This document shows positions 18,541 through 26,969 of a stretch of DNA of 64,000 nt, piece by piece. Under the pieces are notes generated by a model, which was given only the letters and a program-made list of their open reading frames with translations, was not told the DNA's origin and ran no database searches. This stretch comes from Myxococcota bacterium. GTDB lineage: Bacteria; Myxococcota_A; UBA9160; UBA4427. Numbering within the stretch: position 1 is the stretch's first letter; each line of letters starts with the position of its first letter. The translations under genes were made by a program, and so were the position numbers. Location: assembly GCA_029243605.1 (NCBI GenBank), contig JAQWRT010000077.1, positions 45,776-109,775 of the forward strand. The letters are read 5' to 3'.

Positions 18541-18577
18541 AAAAATGCCCCCGGCGAGATCGCCGAGGGCATTTTTC
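18541..18577 (-). terminator. Intrinsic terminator of tRNA-Gly
   Basis: Read on the minus strand, the sequence just downstream of the tRNA CCA end gives a GC-rich hairpin (GGGC...GCCC core with GGCGA/TCGCC inside) followed by ATTTTTT. It lies 6 bp after the tRNA. The flanking A run on the other side makes the hairpin nearly symmetric, so it might also stop transcription from the plus strand. Confidence 0.85.
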
Positions 18578-18582
18578 TTTGC

Positions 18583-18658
18583 TGGAGCACGAGACCGGAT
18601 TCGAACCGGCGACCCTAACGTTGGCAACGTTATGCTCTACCAGCTGAGCTACTCGTGC
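18583..18658 (-). tRNA. tRNA-Gly (anticodon GCC)
   Basis: The minus strand folds into a complete 76-nt cloverleaf: acceptor GCACGAG/CTCGTGC, D arm GCTC-GAGC with GGTA loop, anticodon stem TAACG/CGTTA with loop TTGCCAA (anticodon GCC, glycine GGC/GGU codons), variable loop GGGTC, T arm GCCGG-TTCGAAT-CCGGT, discriminator T and encoded CCA. It has its own promoter and terminator and appears to be a single-gene unit. Confidence 0.97.
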
Positions 18659-18680
18659 CTAAAATCGCTTGGGGAGGAAG

Positions 18681-18709
18681 GGTTTAAGCAACCCGAGGCC
18701 CGGAGTCAA
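18681..18709 (-). promoter_or_regulatory. Candidate sigma-70 promoter of tRNA-Gly
   Basis: On the minus strand a TTGACT (-35, 18709-18704) is separated by exactly 17 bp from TAAACC (-10, 18686-18681), about 22 bp before the tRNA 5' end. The -35 matches five of six consensus bases; the -10 is weak. Position and spacing support it, but it is not proven. Confidence 0.5.
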
Positions 18710-18748
18710 CCGCTCGCAGAAAAGCCTCTCGCCTTCCCCCTGGGGGGA

Positions 18749-20068
18749 CTAAAGCTTGACCACCTTCCCCTCCGGATCCGCTCTACCCGCGGTTGCGTTC
18801 CGGGTGTCGAAAACCCGCTTAGCCCTGTCGATCACACGCGCGTAGTCGACGCCCCGGTGGTCGGTCAGGATCACCACGAGATCGCTCTCGGAGAGGGCTT
18901 TGTCGCTCAATTCCACGCCTTTGTAGCGGGTGCCGTCGATCTGGCATTCGGCCACGAAGGGGTCGTGGTAGCTGATCTGGGCGCCCTTCCCGGCCAGGAG
19001 AGAGATGACATCGAGCGCGGGGGACTCGCGGAGATCGTTCACGTCGCTCTTGTAGGCCACACCGAGCACGAGGACCCTTGCGCCGTTCACCGCGCGTTGC
19101 GCATCGTTGAGAAGATCCGCGACCCGGTCGGCGACGTGGGCCGGCATGGAACTATTGATCTCCGTTGCCAACTCGATGAAACGCGCGGAGAAGTTGAGCG
19201 ATTTCATCCGCCACGAGAGGTAACTGGGATCCACCGGGATGCAGTGGCCCCCGAGCCCCGGCCCGGGAAGAAATTTCATGAAGCCGTAGGGCTTGGTAGC
19301 GGCCGCTTCGATAACTTCCCAAACGTCAAGATCCAGGCGCTCGCACATGAGGGCAACTTCGTTGGCAAGCCCGATATTGATCGCCCGAAAGGTATTCTCG
19401 AGCAACTTGACCATCTCTGCCGCTTGGGTCGAACTGACCGGAACCGTGGTCTCGAAAACCGTACCGAAAACCTTGCAGGCCAACTCGGTACAGATCGGGC
19501 TTTCCCCCCCCACCACCTTGGGGACGTTCTTGACCTTGAATCGCGTATTCCCCGGGTCAATACGCTCGGGAGCGAAAGCGAGAGAGAAATCCTTGCCAAC
19601 CTTGAGGCCGGTTTCCTCGAGAACCGGGACGAAAAGTTCCCGGGTCGTCCCCGGATAGGTGGTGCTTCCCAGGATAATGAGCTCCCCCGGATGAAGTCGT
19701 TTCCGAATCTCCTCCACGGCATGCGCCATAAATGAAACATCGGGATCGCGAGTTTTGGTCAGGGGCGTCGGAACGCAGACGTTGACGATCTGGACGTCAT
19801 GGAGTTCATCGAAATCTGTCGTCGCCCGCAACCGGTTGGCCTCACGGGCGGAACGAAGCGCCTCGCTGGACACGTCGCCGATATAGGAGTTTCCGGCTTC
19901 GATCGCCTGGACCTTCTCTGAGTCGATATCAAACCCCACAACCTCGAAGCCCGCAGCCGCCAATTCAACCGCCAGGGGCAGCCCGACGTAACCCAGCCCG
20001 ATCACCCCGATACGCGCGGTTCGGTCGTCGATTTTCGCGCCCAGTTCCTGCAGTGCGCTGCTGCTCAT
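18749..20068 (-). CDS. UDP-GlcNAc/ManNAc-type nucleotide-sugar 6-dehydrogenase
   Basis: This is an NAD-dependent nucleotide-sugar dehydrogenase of the UDP-glucose/GDP-mannose family, probably WbpA/WecC-like. It has the Rossmann loop 'GVIGLGYVGLPLAVELAAAG', the catalytic Cys in 'GPGLGGHCIPVDPSYLSW', and the C-terminal UDP-binding region 'YKSDVNDLRESPALDVI'. It would oxidise the C6 alcohol of a UDP-HexNAc to a uronic acid for surface polysaccharide. I prefer ATG 20068 (439 residues) to the longer frame starting at 20119, because it begins next to the conserved fold. No other polysaccharide genes adjoin it; pgsA lies 113 bp upstream on the same strand. Confidence 0.92.
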   Translation of the reverse strand: MSSSALQELGAKIDDRTARIGVIGLGYVGLPLAVELAAAGFEVVGFDIDSEKVQAIEAGNSYIGDVSSEALRSAREANRLRATTDFDELHDVQIVNVCVPTPLTKTRDPDVSFMAHAVEEIRKRLHPGELIILGSTTYPGTTRELFVPVLEETGLKVGKDFSLAFAPERIDPGNTRFKVKNVPKVVGGESPICTELACKVFGTVFETTVPVSSTQAAEMVKLLENTFRAINIGLANEVALMCERLDLDVWEVIEAAATKPYGFMKFLPGPGLGGHCIPVDPSYLSWRMKSLNFSARFIELATEINSSMPAHVADRVADLLNDAQRAVNGARVLVLGVAYKSDVNDLRESPALDVISLLAGKGAQISYHDPFVAECQIDGTRYKGVELSDKALSESDLVVILTDHRGVDYARVIDRAKRVFDTRNATAGRADPEGKVVKL

Positions 20069-20181
20069 TCTCGTCCGTCCTCGCTCTCTTGGTGGCGACT
20101 TGCCTGGAGTCGATCCCATCTTAAAAATCAGGGTTTTGAAGCGAGCCGCCGTGGGGCGGCCTCCGAGCGGGGCCCGAGTCT

Positions 20182-20859
20182 TTAGGGCTGTATCGGTCGA
20201 TTCGACCCAAAGTAATCAGCAAAATACACGTATCCCGACCACAAAGTGAGCACTGTCGCGAAAGCGAGGAGCGTCAACCCAATCTCGTGGGCCGGGAGTC
20301 CGATCGTCTGATAGTGAAAAAGGAGGGCTCCCACCGAAAAATTCTGGACCAGGGATTTCAGCTTTCCCTGCCAGGAGGCCCCGACCACATGCCCATCCGA
20401 GGAGGCGATACTTCGCAGGCCTGTCACCGCCAACTCGCGCGCCACGATGACCACCACCATTCCCACGGCCCACACGGGGATTCGGTCGGCAGCCACCAAC
20501 ATGATCAGCGAGGTGGTCACCAGCAACTTGTCGGCAAGAGGGTCCAGCAACTTGCCCACTCGGGTCATGTGCTCTCCGCCTTGGCGCCGGGCGAGCCAGC
20601 CGTCGAGAATATCCGAAAGGGCCGCCAGAATGAACGCCCAGGCCATCACCTGACTGCCCGTCCGGGTCAGCCCCCAGTCCGTGGGGATGAAGAAGAGAAC
20701 CGGAACCACTGCGATCCGGAGCAGCGTGACCGTATTCGGCAAATTCCAGAATTTCTCGTTGGAACTCGCCTGGATCCCAGCGAAAGCCGAACGCGCTTCG
20801 GTCCCCGCCCCGGCGGACTCCGCTTTGGCTCCCGACTGGGTGGCCTGCTCGGATGTCAT
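20182..20859 (-). CDS. pgsA: CDP-diacylglycerol-glycerol-3-phosphate 3-phosphatidyltransferase
   Basis: This integral inner-membrane enzyme makes phosphatidylglycerophosphate, the first committed step to phosphatidylglycerol and cardiolipin. The CDP-alcohol phosphotransferase signature is present as 'DILDGWLARRQGG' followed by 'GKLLDPLADKLL', and several hydrophobic helices follow. The start chosen, ATG 20859, gives 225 residues with a short polar N-terminus before 'NLPNTVTLLRI'. The open frame continues about 170 codons upstream, but that part looks non-coding. It is divergent from nadB across a 373-bp gap. Confidence 0.92.
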   Translation of the reverse strand: MTSEQATQSGAKAESAGAGTEARSAFAGIQASSNEKFWNLPNTVTLLRIAVVPVLFFIPTDWGLTRTGSQVMAWAFILAALSDILDGWLARRQGGEHMTRVGKLLDPLADKLLVTTSLIMLVAADRIPVWAVGMVVVIVARELAVTGLRSIASSDGHVVGASWQGKLKSLVQNFSVGALLFHYQTIGLPAHEIGLTLLAFATVLTLWSGYVYFADYFGSNRPIQP

Positions 20860-21232
20860 TCTTTCTCCCAGGGTCCTCCAGGCGCTCCCCAGCGACCCTT
20901 CGCCCTCTCCAAATCTCTCCCCCTCACTGGCAAAGCCCGCAGGCTGGCGCGGGATGGGGAGAACGCCCAAAACTCGGCTGCCGGGATCATAGGCCCAGAT
21001 CCCGGTCCGGGTAAGTCCGCCCAGCGAGACCCCGGCCGGGAACTCCACCCGGCCACGGGCGCCAGGCCGGCGCGGGCTCACCCCGGGGGTAGAAGGTTTG
21101 CATCGCCTCGGCGGGTGGGGATAGACTGCCGCGGGTCCCATGCCTCTCCCGAAAAGATCCGGAGACCGCTTAAATCTCTTCATTCCTGGAGCTTTTCGCT
21201 CCTCGCCCCCATCCAAGGAATCAGGGTTCCCC
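20860..21232. other. Intergenic region between divergent pgsA and nadB
   Basis: A 373-bp spacer that must contain the pgsA and nadB promoters. The pgsA frame stays open through it and reads as a proline/arginine-rich sequence with no recognisable domain, so I treat it as non-coding. I could not pick out convincing -35/-10 pairs. Confidence 0.5.
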
Positions 21233-22852
21233 ATGGCAGTACCCATGAAATTTGACTTCCTGGTCATTGGAAGCGGCGTCGCCGGCCTCCACTTCGCCTT
21301 GCGCGTCGCCGACCGAGGCCGAGTCGCCATCGTGACCAAGAGACGCGCGTCGGAATCCGCCACCAACTATGCTCAGGGCGGCATCGCTGCGGTGATGAAC
21401 TCCGAGGATAGTTTCGACGCACACGTCCAGGACACGCTCTACGCCGGCGCCGGACTCTGCGACGAAGATGTCGTGCACTTCGTCATCGAACGCGGCCCCC
21501 GGGCGATCGATGACCTCCTCAAGTGGGGAGTCAACTTCGATCGCAGCGAGCAGGCGGGGGCAGATGGCCTCGGCTACGACCTCGGCCGAGAGGGAGGGCA
21601 CTCGAAACGGCGTATCCTCCACCACCGGGATTCTACGGGCCGGGAGATCGAGAATTCCTTGCTGCAAAGGGTCTCGGATCATCCCAATATCACCCTCTAC
21701 GAGGACCATTCCGCCGTCGACCTTCTGACCTCCCACCGGGCCGAACGCAACGAAACGAATCGCTGCCTCGGTGCCTACGCCCTCGACTCGCTCACCGGAG
21801 AGGTCGATCTCTTTCTCGCCAACGTCACGCTTCTGGCCACTGGAGGTGCAGGCAAGGTCTACCTCTATACGAGCAACCCGGACATCGCGTCGGGGGATGG
21901 GGTGGCCATGGCCTATCGGGCGGGGGCCACCATCGCCAACATGGAATTCATGCAATTCCACCCAACCTGCCTCTACCACCCGAATTCGAAATCCTTTCTC
22001 ATCAGCGAAGCCGTCCGGGGAGAAGGGGGCATTCTCAGAAACCGCGGAGGCGATGCATTCATGCGTCAGGCTCACGAGATGGGCGACCTCGCCCCTCGTG
22101 ATATTGTCGCCCGGGCGATCGATGACGAACTCAAGCGCTCGGGCGAAGATTTCGTGACCCTGGACATCACCCATCAAGACGGCAATTTCGTTCGACGACG
22201 TTTTCCCAACATCGATGCTCACTGCCTGCGCTTTGGCATCGACATGACCAGGGAAGCGATCCCGGTGGTCCCGGCGGCGCATTATTGTTGCGGCGGGGTC
22301 AGGACCAATCTCAATGGCGAGACCGATATCCCCAACCTATTTGCAGCGGGTGAGGTGACCTGTACCGGGCTCCACGGGGCAAATCGTCTGGCGTCGAATT
22401 CACTCCTCGAAGCCCTTGTCTTTGCCGATGCCGCGGCCACCGAGGCCATCCAACGCCTCGACGACCATCCCCCGGTGACCAAGGCCCCGGAGTGGATTCA
22501 CGGAGAGGTGGGCCAGAGCCACGAGGCTGTCGTGATTACCCAGAACTGGGATGAAATCCGCAGGTTCATGTGGAATTACGTGGGCATCGTTCGCAGCAAC
22601 GGCCGTCTTGCCCGGGCCCATCATCGAATCGACGTACTGCAAGAGGAAATCAACCAGTACTACTGGAATTTCCGGATCACATCGCCGCTTCTGGAACTTC
22701 GAAATCTCGCTACTGTGGCCGAGCTCATCATCCGATCGGCGGAGAACCGACTCGAAAGTCGTGGGCTCCACTTCAATCTCGACTATCCTGACAAGGATGA
22801 TGCGAATTTTCGCACCGACACCCTACTTTCGAAAAGCTCAGGGGTCAGCTGA
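21233..22852 (+). CDS. nadB: L-aspartate oxidase
   Basis: This flavoenzyme oxidises L-aspartate to iminoaspartate in de novo NAD synthesis. The 539-residue product (ATG 21233, AAGGAA about 13 bases upstream) matches the family length. It shows the FAD loop '[21 protein letters not shown]', '[12 protein letters not shown]', and the active-site region '[20 protein letters not shown]' then '[19 protein letters not shown]'. The C-terminal helical domain is intact. nadA and nadC are not adjacent. ATG 21245 is an alternative start. Confidence 0.96.
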   Translation: MAVPMKFDFLVIGSGVAGLHFALRVADRGRVAIVTKRRASESATNYAQGGIAAVMNSEDSFDAHVQDTLYAGAGLCDEDVVHFVIERGPRAIDDLLKWGVNFDRSEQAGADGLGYDLGREGGHSKRRILHHRDSTGREIENSLLQRVSDHPNITLYEDHSAVDLLTSHRAERNETNRCLGAYALDSLTGEVDLFLANVTLLATGGAGKVYLYTSNPDIASGDGVAMAYRAGATIANMEFMQFHPTCLYHPNSKSFLISEAVRGEGGILRNRGGDAFMRQAHEMGDLAPRDIVARAIDDELKRSGEDFVTLDITHQDGNFVRRRFPNIDAHCLRFGIDMTREAIPVVPAAHYCCGGVRTNLNGETDIPNLFAAGEVTCTGLHGANRLASNSLLEALVFADAAATEAIQRLDDHPPVTKAPEWIHGEVGQSHEAVVITQNWDEIRRFMWNYVGIVRSNGRLARAHHRIDVLQEEINQYYWNFRITSPLLELRNLATVAELIIRSAENRLESRGLHFNLDYPDKDDANFRTDTLLSKSSGVS

Positions 22853-22933
22853 GCCTCCTCGAGGGGCTCTGATAGAGAGCGATCCCTGAGCAACGCCAAA
22901 CCCGAAGCGACGAACCGGAAGAAGCCACTACTG

Positions 22934-23944
22934 ATGCTCTCTCTCCAAGACCAACCTCACCCTTCGACCCGAGCCATGCTGCTGCGCGCGCTCTTTCTTG
23001 TGCTCTCGCTTGCGCTCTTCCTTGGCCTCCCGGCCCCGGCGCTCGCCCTCATCCTCGATGCCGGTGACGGCTCTGGGAACACCGCGCCTCCCGAGGACGA
23101 CCCCGGCTGGAATAATGTAGGCCAGCACCTGGGCAGCCCATCGGTGGTCTACCTCGGAAATGGCTGGATTCTGACCGCAGCGCACGTGGGCCCCAGCATC
23201 GTGACCTTCGGCGAACAGCGATTCGATCCCATCGCCGGTTCCCCCACCCAGCTAACGAACTCCGATGGCAGTCAGGCTGACCTCCTGCTCTTCCGAATCG
23301 ACGGCGACCCGAATCTCCCCGAGCTCTCCATTGCGACCTCCTCGGCGAAAGTCGGTCAAGAGGTCCTACTGGTGGCGGTCGGCTCCTCCCGAAGCAAGCG
23401 CGTAAGCATATCCACCGAGGAACAGGGGATGGTCGACGGCTTCCGCTGGAAAGCGGGCCAGACCAAGCGCTGGGGAACCAATATCATCGAGGGCGAGCCG
23501 ACTCTGGTCGAGCAAGAAGACGTTCAAACCATGGCCTTGCCGATCGTATTCGACCGCATCGAATCAGCCGCAGGCACTCGCCAAGAGGCCGTGGCGGCTA
23601 AAGGAGATTCCGGAGGAGCGGTTTTTGCCCGGTCCGACCCCCTCGAGCCCGACTCGCCCTGGACCCTTGCCGGGCTTCTCTTCAGCGTTGCCTCACCATC
23701 GGATCATCCCTCGAACAGCAGCTTCTACGGTGACGTGACCTGGGTCGCGGACCTGAGTAAATACCGCAATCAAATCCTCGCCCTCGTCTACCCCGGAGGC
23801 GGCGGCGCTTCCCGAGCGAACTCGGAGGCCTCCGAATCCGGAAGTTCTAGCCTTCCCCAGAGCGTCTCCACCCTCGTGCTTTGGGCCGTGGTCGGATTCG
23901 CGATCTGGAAGGTCTTCCAAGCCTCGCGTCAGAGCGATCGGTAG
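22934..23944 (+). CDS. Trypsin-like serine protease with C-terminal membrane tail
   Basis: This 336-residue secreted protease has an N-terminal signal peptide ('LFLVLSLALFLGLPAPALA'). The chymotrypsin-fold triad is readable as H84 in 'ILTAAHV', D116 in 'GSQADLLLF' and S226 in 'AAKGDSGGAVF'. After the catalytic domain comes a Gly/Ser-rich linker, then 'LVLWAVVGFAIWKVF' and a basic end (QASRQSDR). This looks like a C-terminal anchor or sorting signal. The last 16 bp overlap the convergent TSUP permease gene. The substrate is unknown. Confidence 0.88.
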   Translation: MLSLQDQPHPSTRAMLLRALFLVLSLALFLGLPAPALALILDAGDGSGNTAPPEDDPGWNNVGQHLGSPSVVYLGNGWILTAAHVGPSIVTFGEQRFDPIAGSPTQLTNSDGSQADLLLFRIDGDPNLPELSIATSSAKVGQEVLLVAVGSSRSKRVSISTEEQGMVDGFRWKAGQTKRWGTNIIEGEPTLVEQEDVQTMALPIVFDRIESAAGTRQEAVAAKGDSGGAVFARSDPLEPDSPWTLAGLLFSVASPSDHPSNSSFYGDVTWVADLSKYRNQILALVYPGGGGASRANSEASESGSSSLPQSVSTLVLWAVVGFAIWKVFQASRQSDR

Positions 23945-24648
23945 AGAAGACCGCAGGCGGCGGTCACCGCAAAAATCAGCACTGCCGGCCGGGTAAAGGA
24001 TTCTTTCATCCTCGGCGCCGTCCAGAGCGAGAGGGCAAAGCCGACCAGGGTGGCTGGGACCAGGGAAAGACCGGCGGTCGCTCCCTCCCAATTCAGCTGC
24101 CCCACCAGGACCAGCGCCACAAGCCCGACTCCGCTCGCGACGATGAAGAACGGGGCCAAGGTTCCTCGCATCCTTGCCGGGGAGACATGCTGGTAGACCA
24201 GCGCCAGCGCGGGGCCAGGCATAGACGAGGTCATCCCCATGAATCCCGCCAGAACTCCGCCCAGCAGAAAGCTGCGGTTGTTCACAGGCGGCTTCAAGCC
24301 GGATACGGATAGCCCGGCCCCCAGCAGCACCACCAAGGCAACGAGCACCGAGAGGCTTCTCGCATCGCTGAAATGGAGAAGTACCAGCGCGACGAACATC
24401 CCGAGCACCTGGCCGATGATCGGAATCGGCATCGACCGATAATCGACGGAAGCGCGCTCCTTCCAGCCGAGTATCAGCATGAAGGGAAGCCCCACGATCA
24501 GCAAAGGCCCCGGAACGAGTGCGGGGTCCACCATCACCAGAACCGGTGCCGCCACCAGTGCCAATCCAAAACCAATCGAACCCTGCAAAGTGGCGCCCGT
24601 GGCCACGGTCACAAAGGCCACGAGATACTCGGGCGTGGTGAGCTCCAT
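23929..24648 (-). CDS. TauE/SafE (TSUP) family permease
   Basis: This 239-residue polytopic protein has about eight hydrophobic helices with the two-fold repeat of TSUP transporters, including 'SIGFGLALVAAPVLVMVDP' near the N-terminus and 'AGFMGMTSSMPGPALALVY' in the middle. The family exports or imports small sulfonates, sulfite or other organic anions. Substrate unknown. Its 3' end overlaps the protease gene, which is convergent; an SDR gene ends 8 bp upstream on the same strand, so the two may be cotranscribed. Confidence 0.88.
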   Translation of the reverse strand: MELTTPEYLVAFVTVATGATLQGSIGFGLALVAAPVLVMVDPALVPGPLLIVGLPFMLILGWKERASVDYRSMPIPIIGQVLGMFVALVLLHFSDARSLSVLVALVVLLGAGLSVSGLKPPVNNRSFLLGGVLAGFMGMTSSMPGPALALVYQHVSPARMRGTLAPFFIVASGVGLVALVLVGQLNWEGATAGLSLVPATLVGFALSLWTAPRMKESFTRPAVLIFAVTAACGLLYRSL

Positions 24649-24656
24649 ATGCGGAT

Positions 24657-25433
24657 TTATTCCGGAGTCACATAGGACGCGCTGATTCCACCATCCACAA
24701 GAAAGGTCGTACCCGTCACATACGCCGAGGCCTCAGAAGCTAGGAAGAGCACCGCCTGGGCGATCTCCTCGGGTTCGGCAAGTCGCCCCATGGGAATATG
24801 AACGAGGCGCCGAGCTTTCACTTCAGGATCCGAGAGAAATTCTTCTAATAGAGGCGTCCTCACCGGGCCCGGGCAAAGCGCGTTTGCTCGAATGCCCTGG
24901 CGCGCGTACTCCACTGCGATTTCCCGGGTCATGGCGAGCACTCCCCCCTTGCTAGCGGTGTAGGCAATCTGCGAGGTCGCTGCTCCCATTACAGCCACGA
25001 AAGAGGCCGTATTGATTATCGAGCCGCCGCCGCTCTCCAGCATGGCCGGAATGCCGTATTTGCATCCCAGAAAAACACCCTTGAGATTCACATCGATCAC
25101 CCACTGCCAAATATCCAGGGGTGTATCCACGGGCGAACCATCTCCGTCGGGGAAGATGCCAGCATTGTTAAAGAGAACGTGCAGACCACCGTACTCGCTG
25201 CAGGCCGAATCAATCGCTGCGCGCATCTGCCCGTCGTCCGAGACATCCGCCACGACCATAGAGGCCGCCCCGCCCTTTTCCTCGATCATCCCGACGGTCG
25301 CCCGTCCCGCCTCTTCATCACGCTCACACACAACAACTCGGGCACCGGCGCCGGCCATCAACAGCGCGCTCTGGCGACCGATCCCACTCCCTGCACCGGT
25401 GATAAAAGCGACTTTTCCTTCGAGCGAACTCAA
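24657..25433 (-). CDS. Short-chain dehydrogenase/reductase
   Basis: This 258-residue classical SDR has 'FITGAGSGIGRQSALLMAG' (cofactor loop), 'LFNNAGIFPDG', and the catalytic set Ser plus Tyr-x-x-x-Lys in 'IAYTASKGGVLAM'. The C-terminal 'SAYVTGTTFLVDGGISASYV' is typical. An Asp or equivalent after the second strand would set cofactor preference; the region 'VVVCERDEEA' suggests NAD(H). The substrate is unknown. It is followed on the same strand by the TSUP permease and preceded by the glutamine-synthetase-like gene about 97 bp upstream. Confidence 0.9.
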   Translation of the reverse strand: MSSLEGKVAFITGAGSGIGRQSALLMAGAGARVVVCERDEEAGRATVGMIEEKGGAASMVVADVSDDGQMRAAIDSACSEYGGLHVLFNNAGIFPDGDGSPVDTPLDIWQWVIDVNLKGVFLGCKYGIPAMLESGGGSIINTASFVAVMGAATSQIAYTASKGGVLAMTREIAVEYARQGIRANALCPGPVRTPLLEEFLSDPEVKARRLVHIPMGRLAEPEEIAQAVLFLASEASAYVTGTTFLVDGGISASYVTPE

Positions 25434-25529
25434 CGCCGTCTCTCCCTGATAGTCATGCTGACGGATCTCCCAACACCCTCCGAGCTTACCGAGGCTAGGA
25501 GAACGGACACCCCGCGAACGCGAGCACCG

Positions 25530-26918
25530 CTAGATCCGCTCAAAGAATCGAGCCCTCTCGAAATCCGTCACCACGCGCTGGTATTCCGCGAGTTCGGCGC
25601 GCGCAAAATGGGCCAGATGCTCGACCACTTCTTCGCCGAAGGCACCTTGTATGAATGCGCTGGACGCGAAGGCCTCGATGGCTTCGCCCAGGGTATGGGG
25701 AACCCGGGGCAGATCCTGCGCCTCGTACCCGTTCCCCTCGAAAAGGGGACCGGGATCGATTTTTCGCTCAACCCCGTCGAGAGCTGCGGCCAACATTCCC
25801 GCGTAAACGAGGTAGGGATTCGCGTCGCCGCCGGGAATTCGACATTCCACCCGGAGACTCGGACCGTGCCCCACCACCCGAAAACCCACCGTACGGTTGT
25901 CATAGCTCCAGGCGATACGCGTCGGCGCGAAGGTATCTTCGATATAGCGCTTATAGGAATTCACGTTGGGCGCGAAAAGCATCGAAAGTTCCCGGGCATG
26001 CTCGAGCAATCCGCCCACGGCATGGCGAAAAGTATCCGTCGGCCGCGCCTCAGTTCCCGGAAGCTTCTCCCCGTCCCCGGAAAAAAGTGAGGCACCTTCT
26101 GGGTCCGTAAAACTCATATGAACATGCAGGCTGTTGCCCGCGTGATCCGTGTGCCATTTGGCCATAAAGCTCAACGACGCGTCCTGAGCCGCGGCGATCT
26201 CCTTTGCCGCCAATTTGTAGATGACGTGACGATCCGCCATCTCCACGCCCTGGGCATATCGGAGATTGATCTCGTGCTGCCCGGCACTGGCCTCTCCCTT
26301 GCTGAACTCCACGGGCACACCGGAAGCATCGACGAGGCGGCGAATCGCGCCAATAACCGGTTCAGCGAAGGCTCCGGAGAGAACGTGGTAATCCTCGTTG
26401 TAGGACTGGCTTAACTCAAGATCCTGATAGTGTTTTTTCCGGGCTCCGGAATAGGTTTCCTTGAAGAGGAAAAACTCGAGTTCGCTGGCGAAATGCGGAA
26501 CGATTCCCGCGTCGGCTGCCTTTGCGAGTTGCGCCTTGAGGATACTCCGGGGCGCCACAGCGATGGGCACATCCCGCTCTTCCTCAAGGGCATCGCAGAA
26601 GACGATGGCCGTCCGATCCAACCACGCGGCTTCTCGCAGGGTGGACCAATCGGGTACCGCCCGCAGGTCTCCATAGCCGGTCTCCCAACTCGTGAACGAG
26701 TAGCCGGGCGTCGGCTCCATCTCGATATCGCTGGCCAACAGGTAATCGCAGGCGTGCATTCCACCGTCGGCGACTTCCTCGAGAAAAAAGCGCCCGACGA
26801 TTCTCTTCCCCATCAGGCAGCCATAGAGATCGGGGAAAACCGTGAGAACTGTTTCGATACTGCCGTCCTCGATCTTACGCCGGAGCGTATCCAGATCGAG
26901 TCTTCCGCGCTCGCTCAT
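25530..26918 (-). CDS. Glutamine synthetase-like gamma-glutamyl ligase
   Basis: This 462-residue protein of the glutamine synthetase superfamily resembles PuuA/GlnA-like gamma-glutamylpolyamine or gamma-glutamylamine ligases more than GlnA. It has 'FASELEFFLF' (metal-binding Glu), 'GQHEINLRY', 'GNSLHVHMSF' (ammonia/ATP-site His) and 'PSLRVECRIPGGDANPYLVY'. The adenylylation-loop Tyr context of GlnA is absent at the C-terminus. It could glutamylate an amine before its breakdown. No Puu-type oxidase or hydrolase is adjacent, so the amine is unknown. Confidence 0.87.
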   Translation of the reverse strand: MSERGRLDLDTLRRKIEDGSIETVLTVFPDLYGCLMGKRIVGRFFLEEVADGGMHACDYLLASDIEMEPTPGYSFTSWETGYGDLRAVPDWSTLREAAWLDRTAIVFCDALEEERDVPIAVAPRSILKAQLAKAADAGIVPHFASELEFFLFKETYSGARKKHYQDLELSQSYNEDYHVLSGAFAEPVIGAIRRLVDASGVPVEFSKGEASAGQHEINLRYAQGVEMADRHVIYKLAAKEIAAAQDASLSFMAKWHTDHAGNSLHVHMSFTDPEGASLFSGDGEKLPGTEARPTDTFRHAVGGLLEHARELSMLFAPNVNSYKRYIEDTFAPTRIAWSYDNRTVGFRVVGHGPSLRVECRIPGGDANPYLVYAGMLAAALDGVERKIDPGPLFEGNGYEAQDLPRVPHTLGEAIEAFASSAFIQGAFGEEVVEHLAHFARAELAEYQRVVTDFERARFFERI

Positions 26919-26969
26919 TGAAAGCCTCCGTCATTTCGGCTCCTCCACCCGGTGTCGAAGGCGAGGCCG

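Noticed and set aside
20860..21366. N-terminal extension of pgsA
   Set aside because: The frame is open, but the sequence is Pro/Arg/Gly-rich with no domain, overlaps nadB and would make PgsA far longer than its family.
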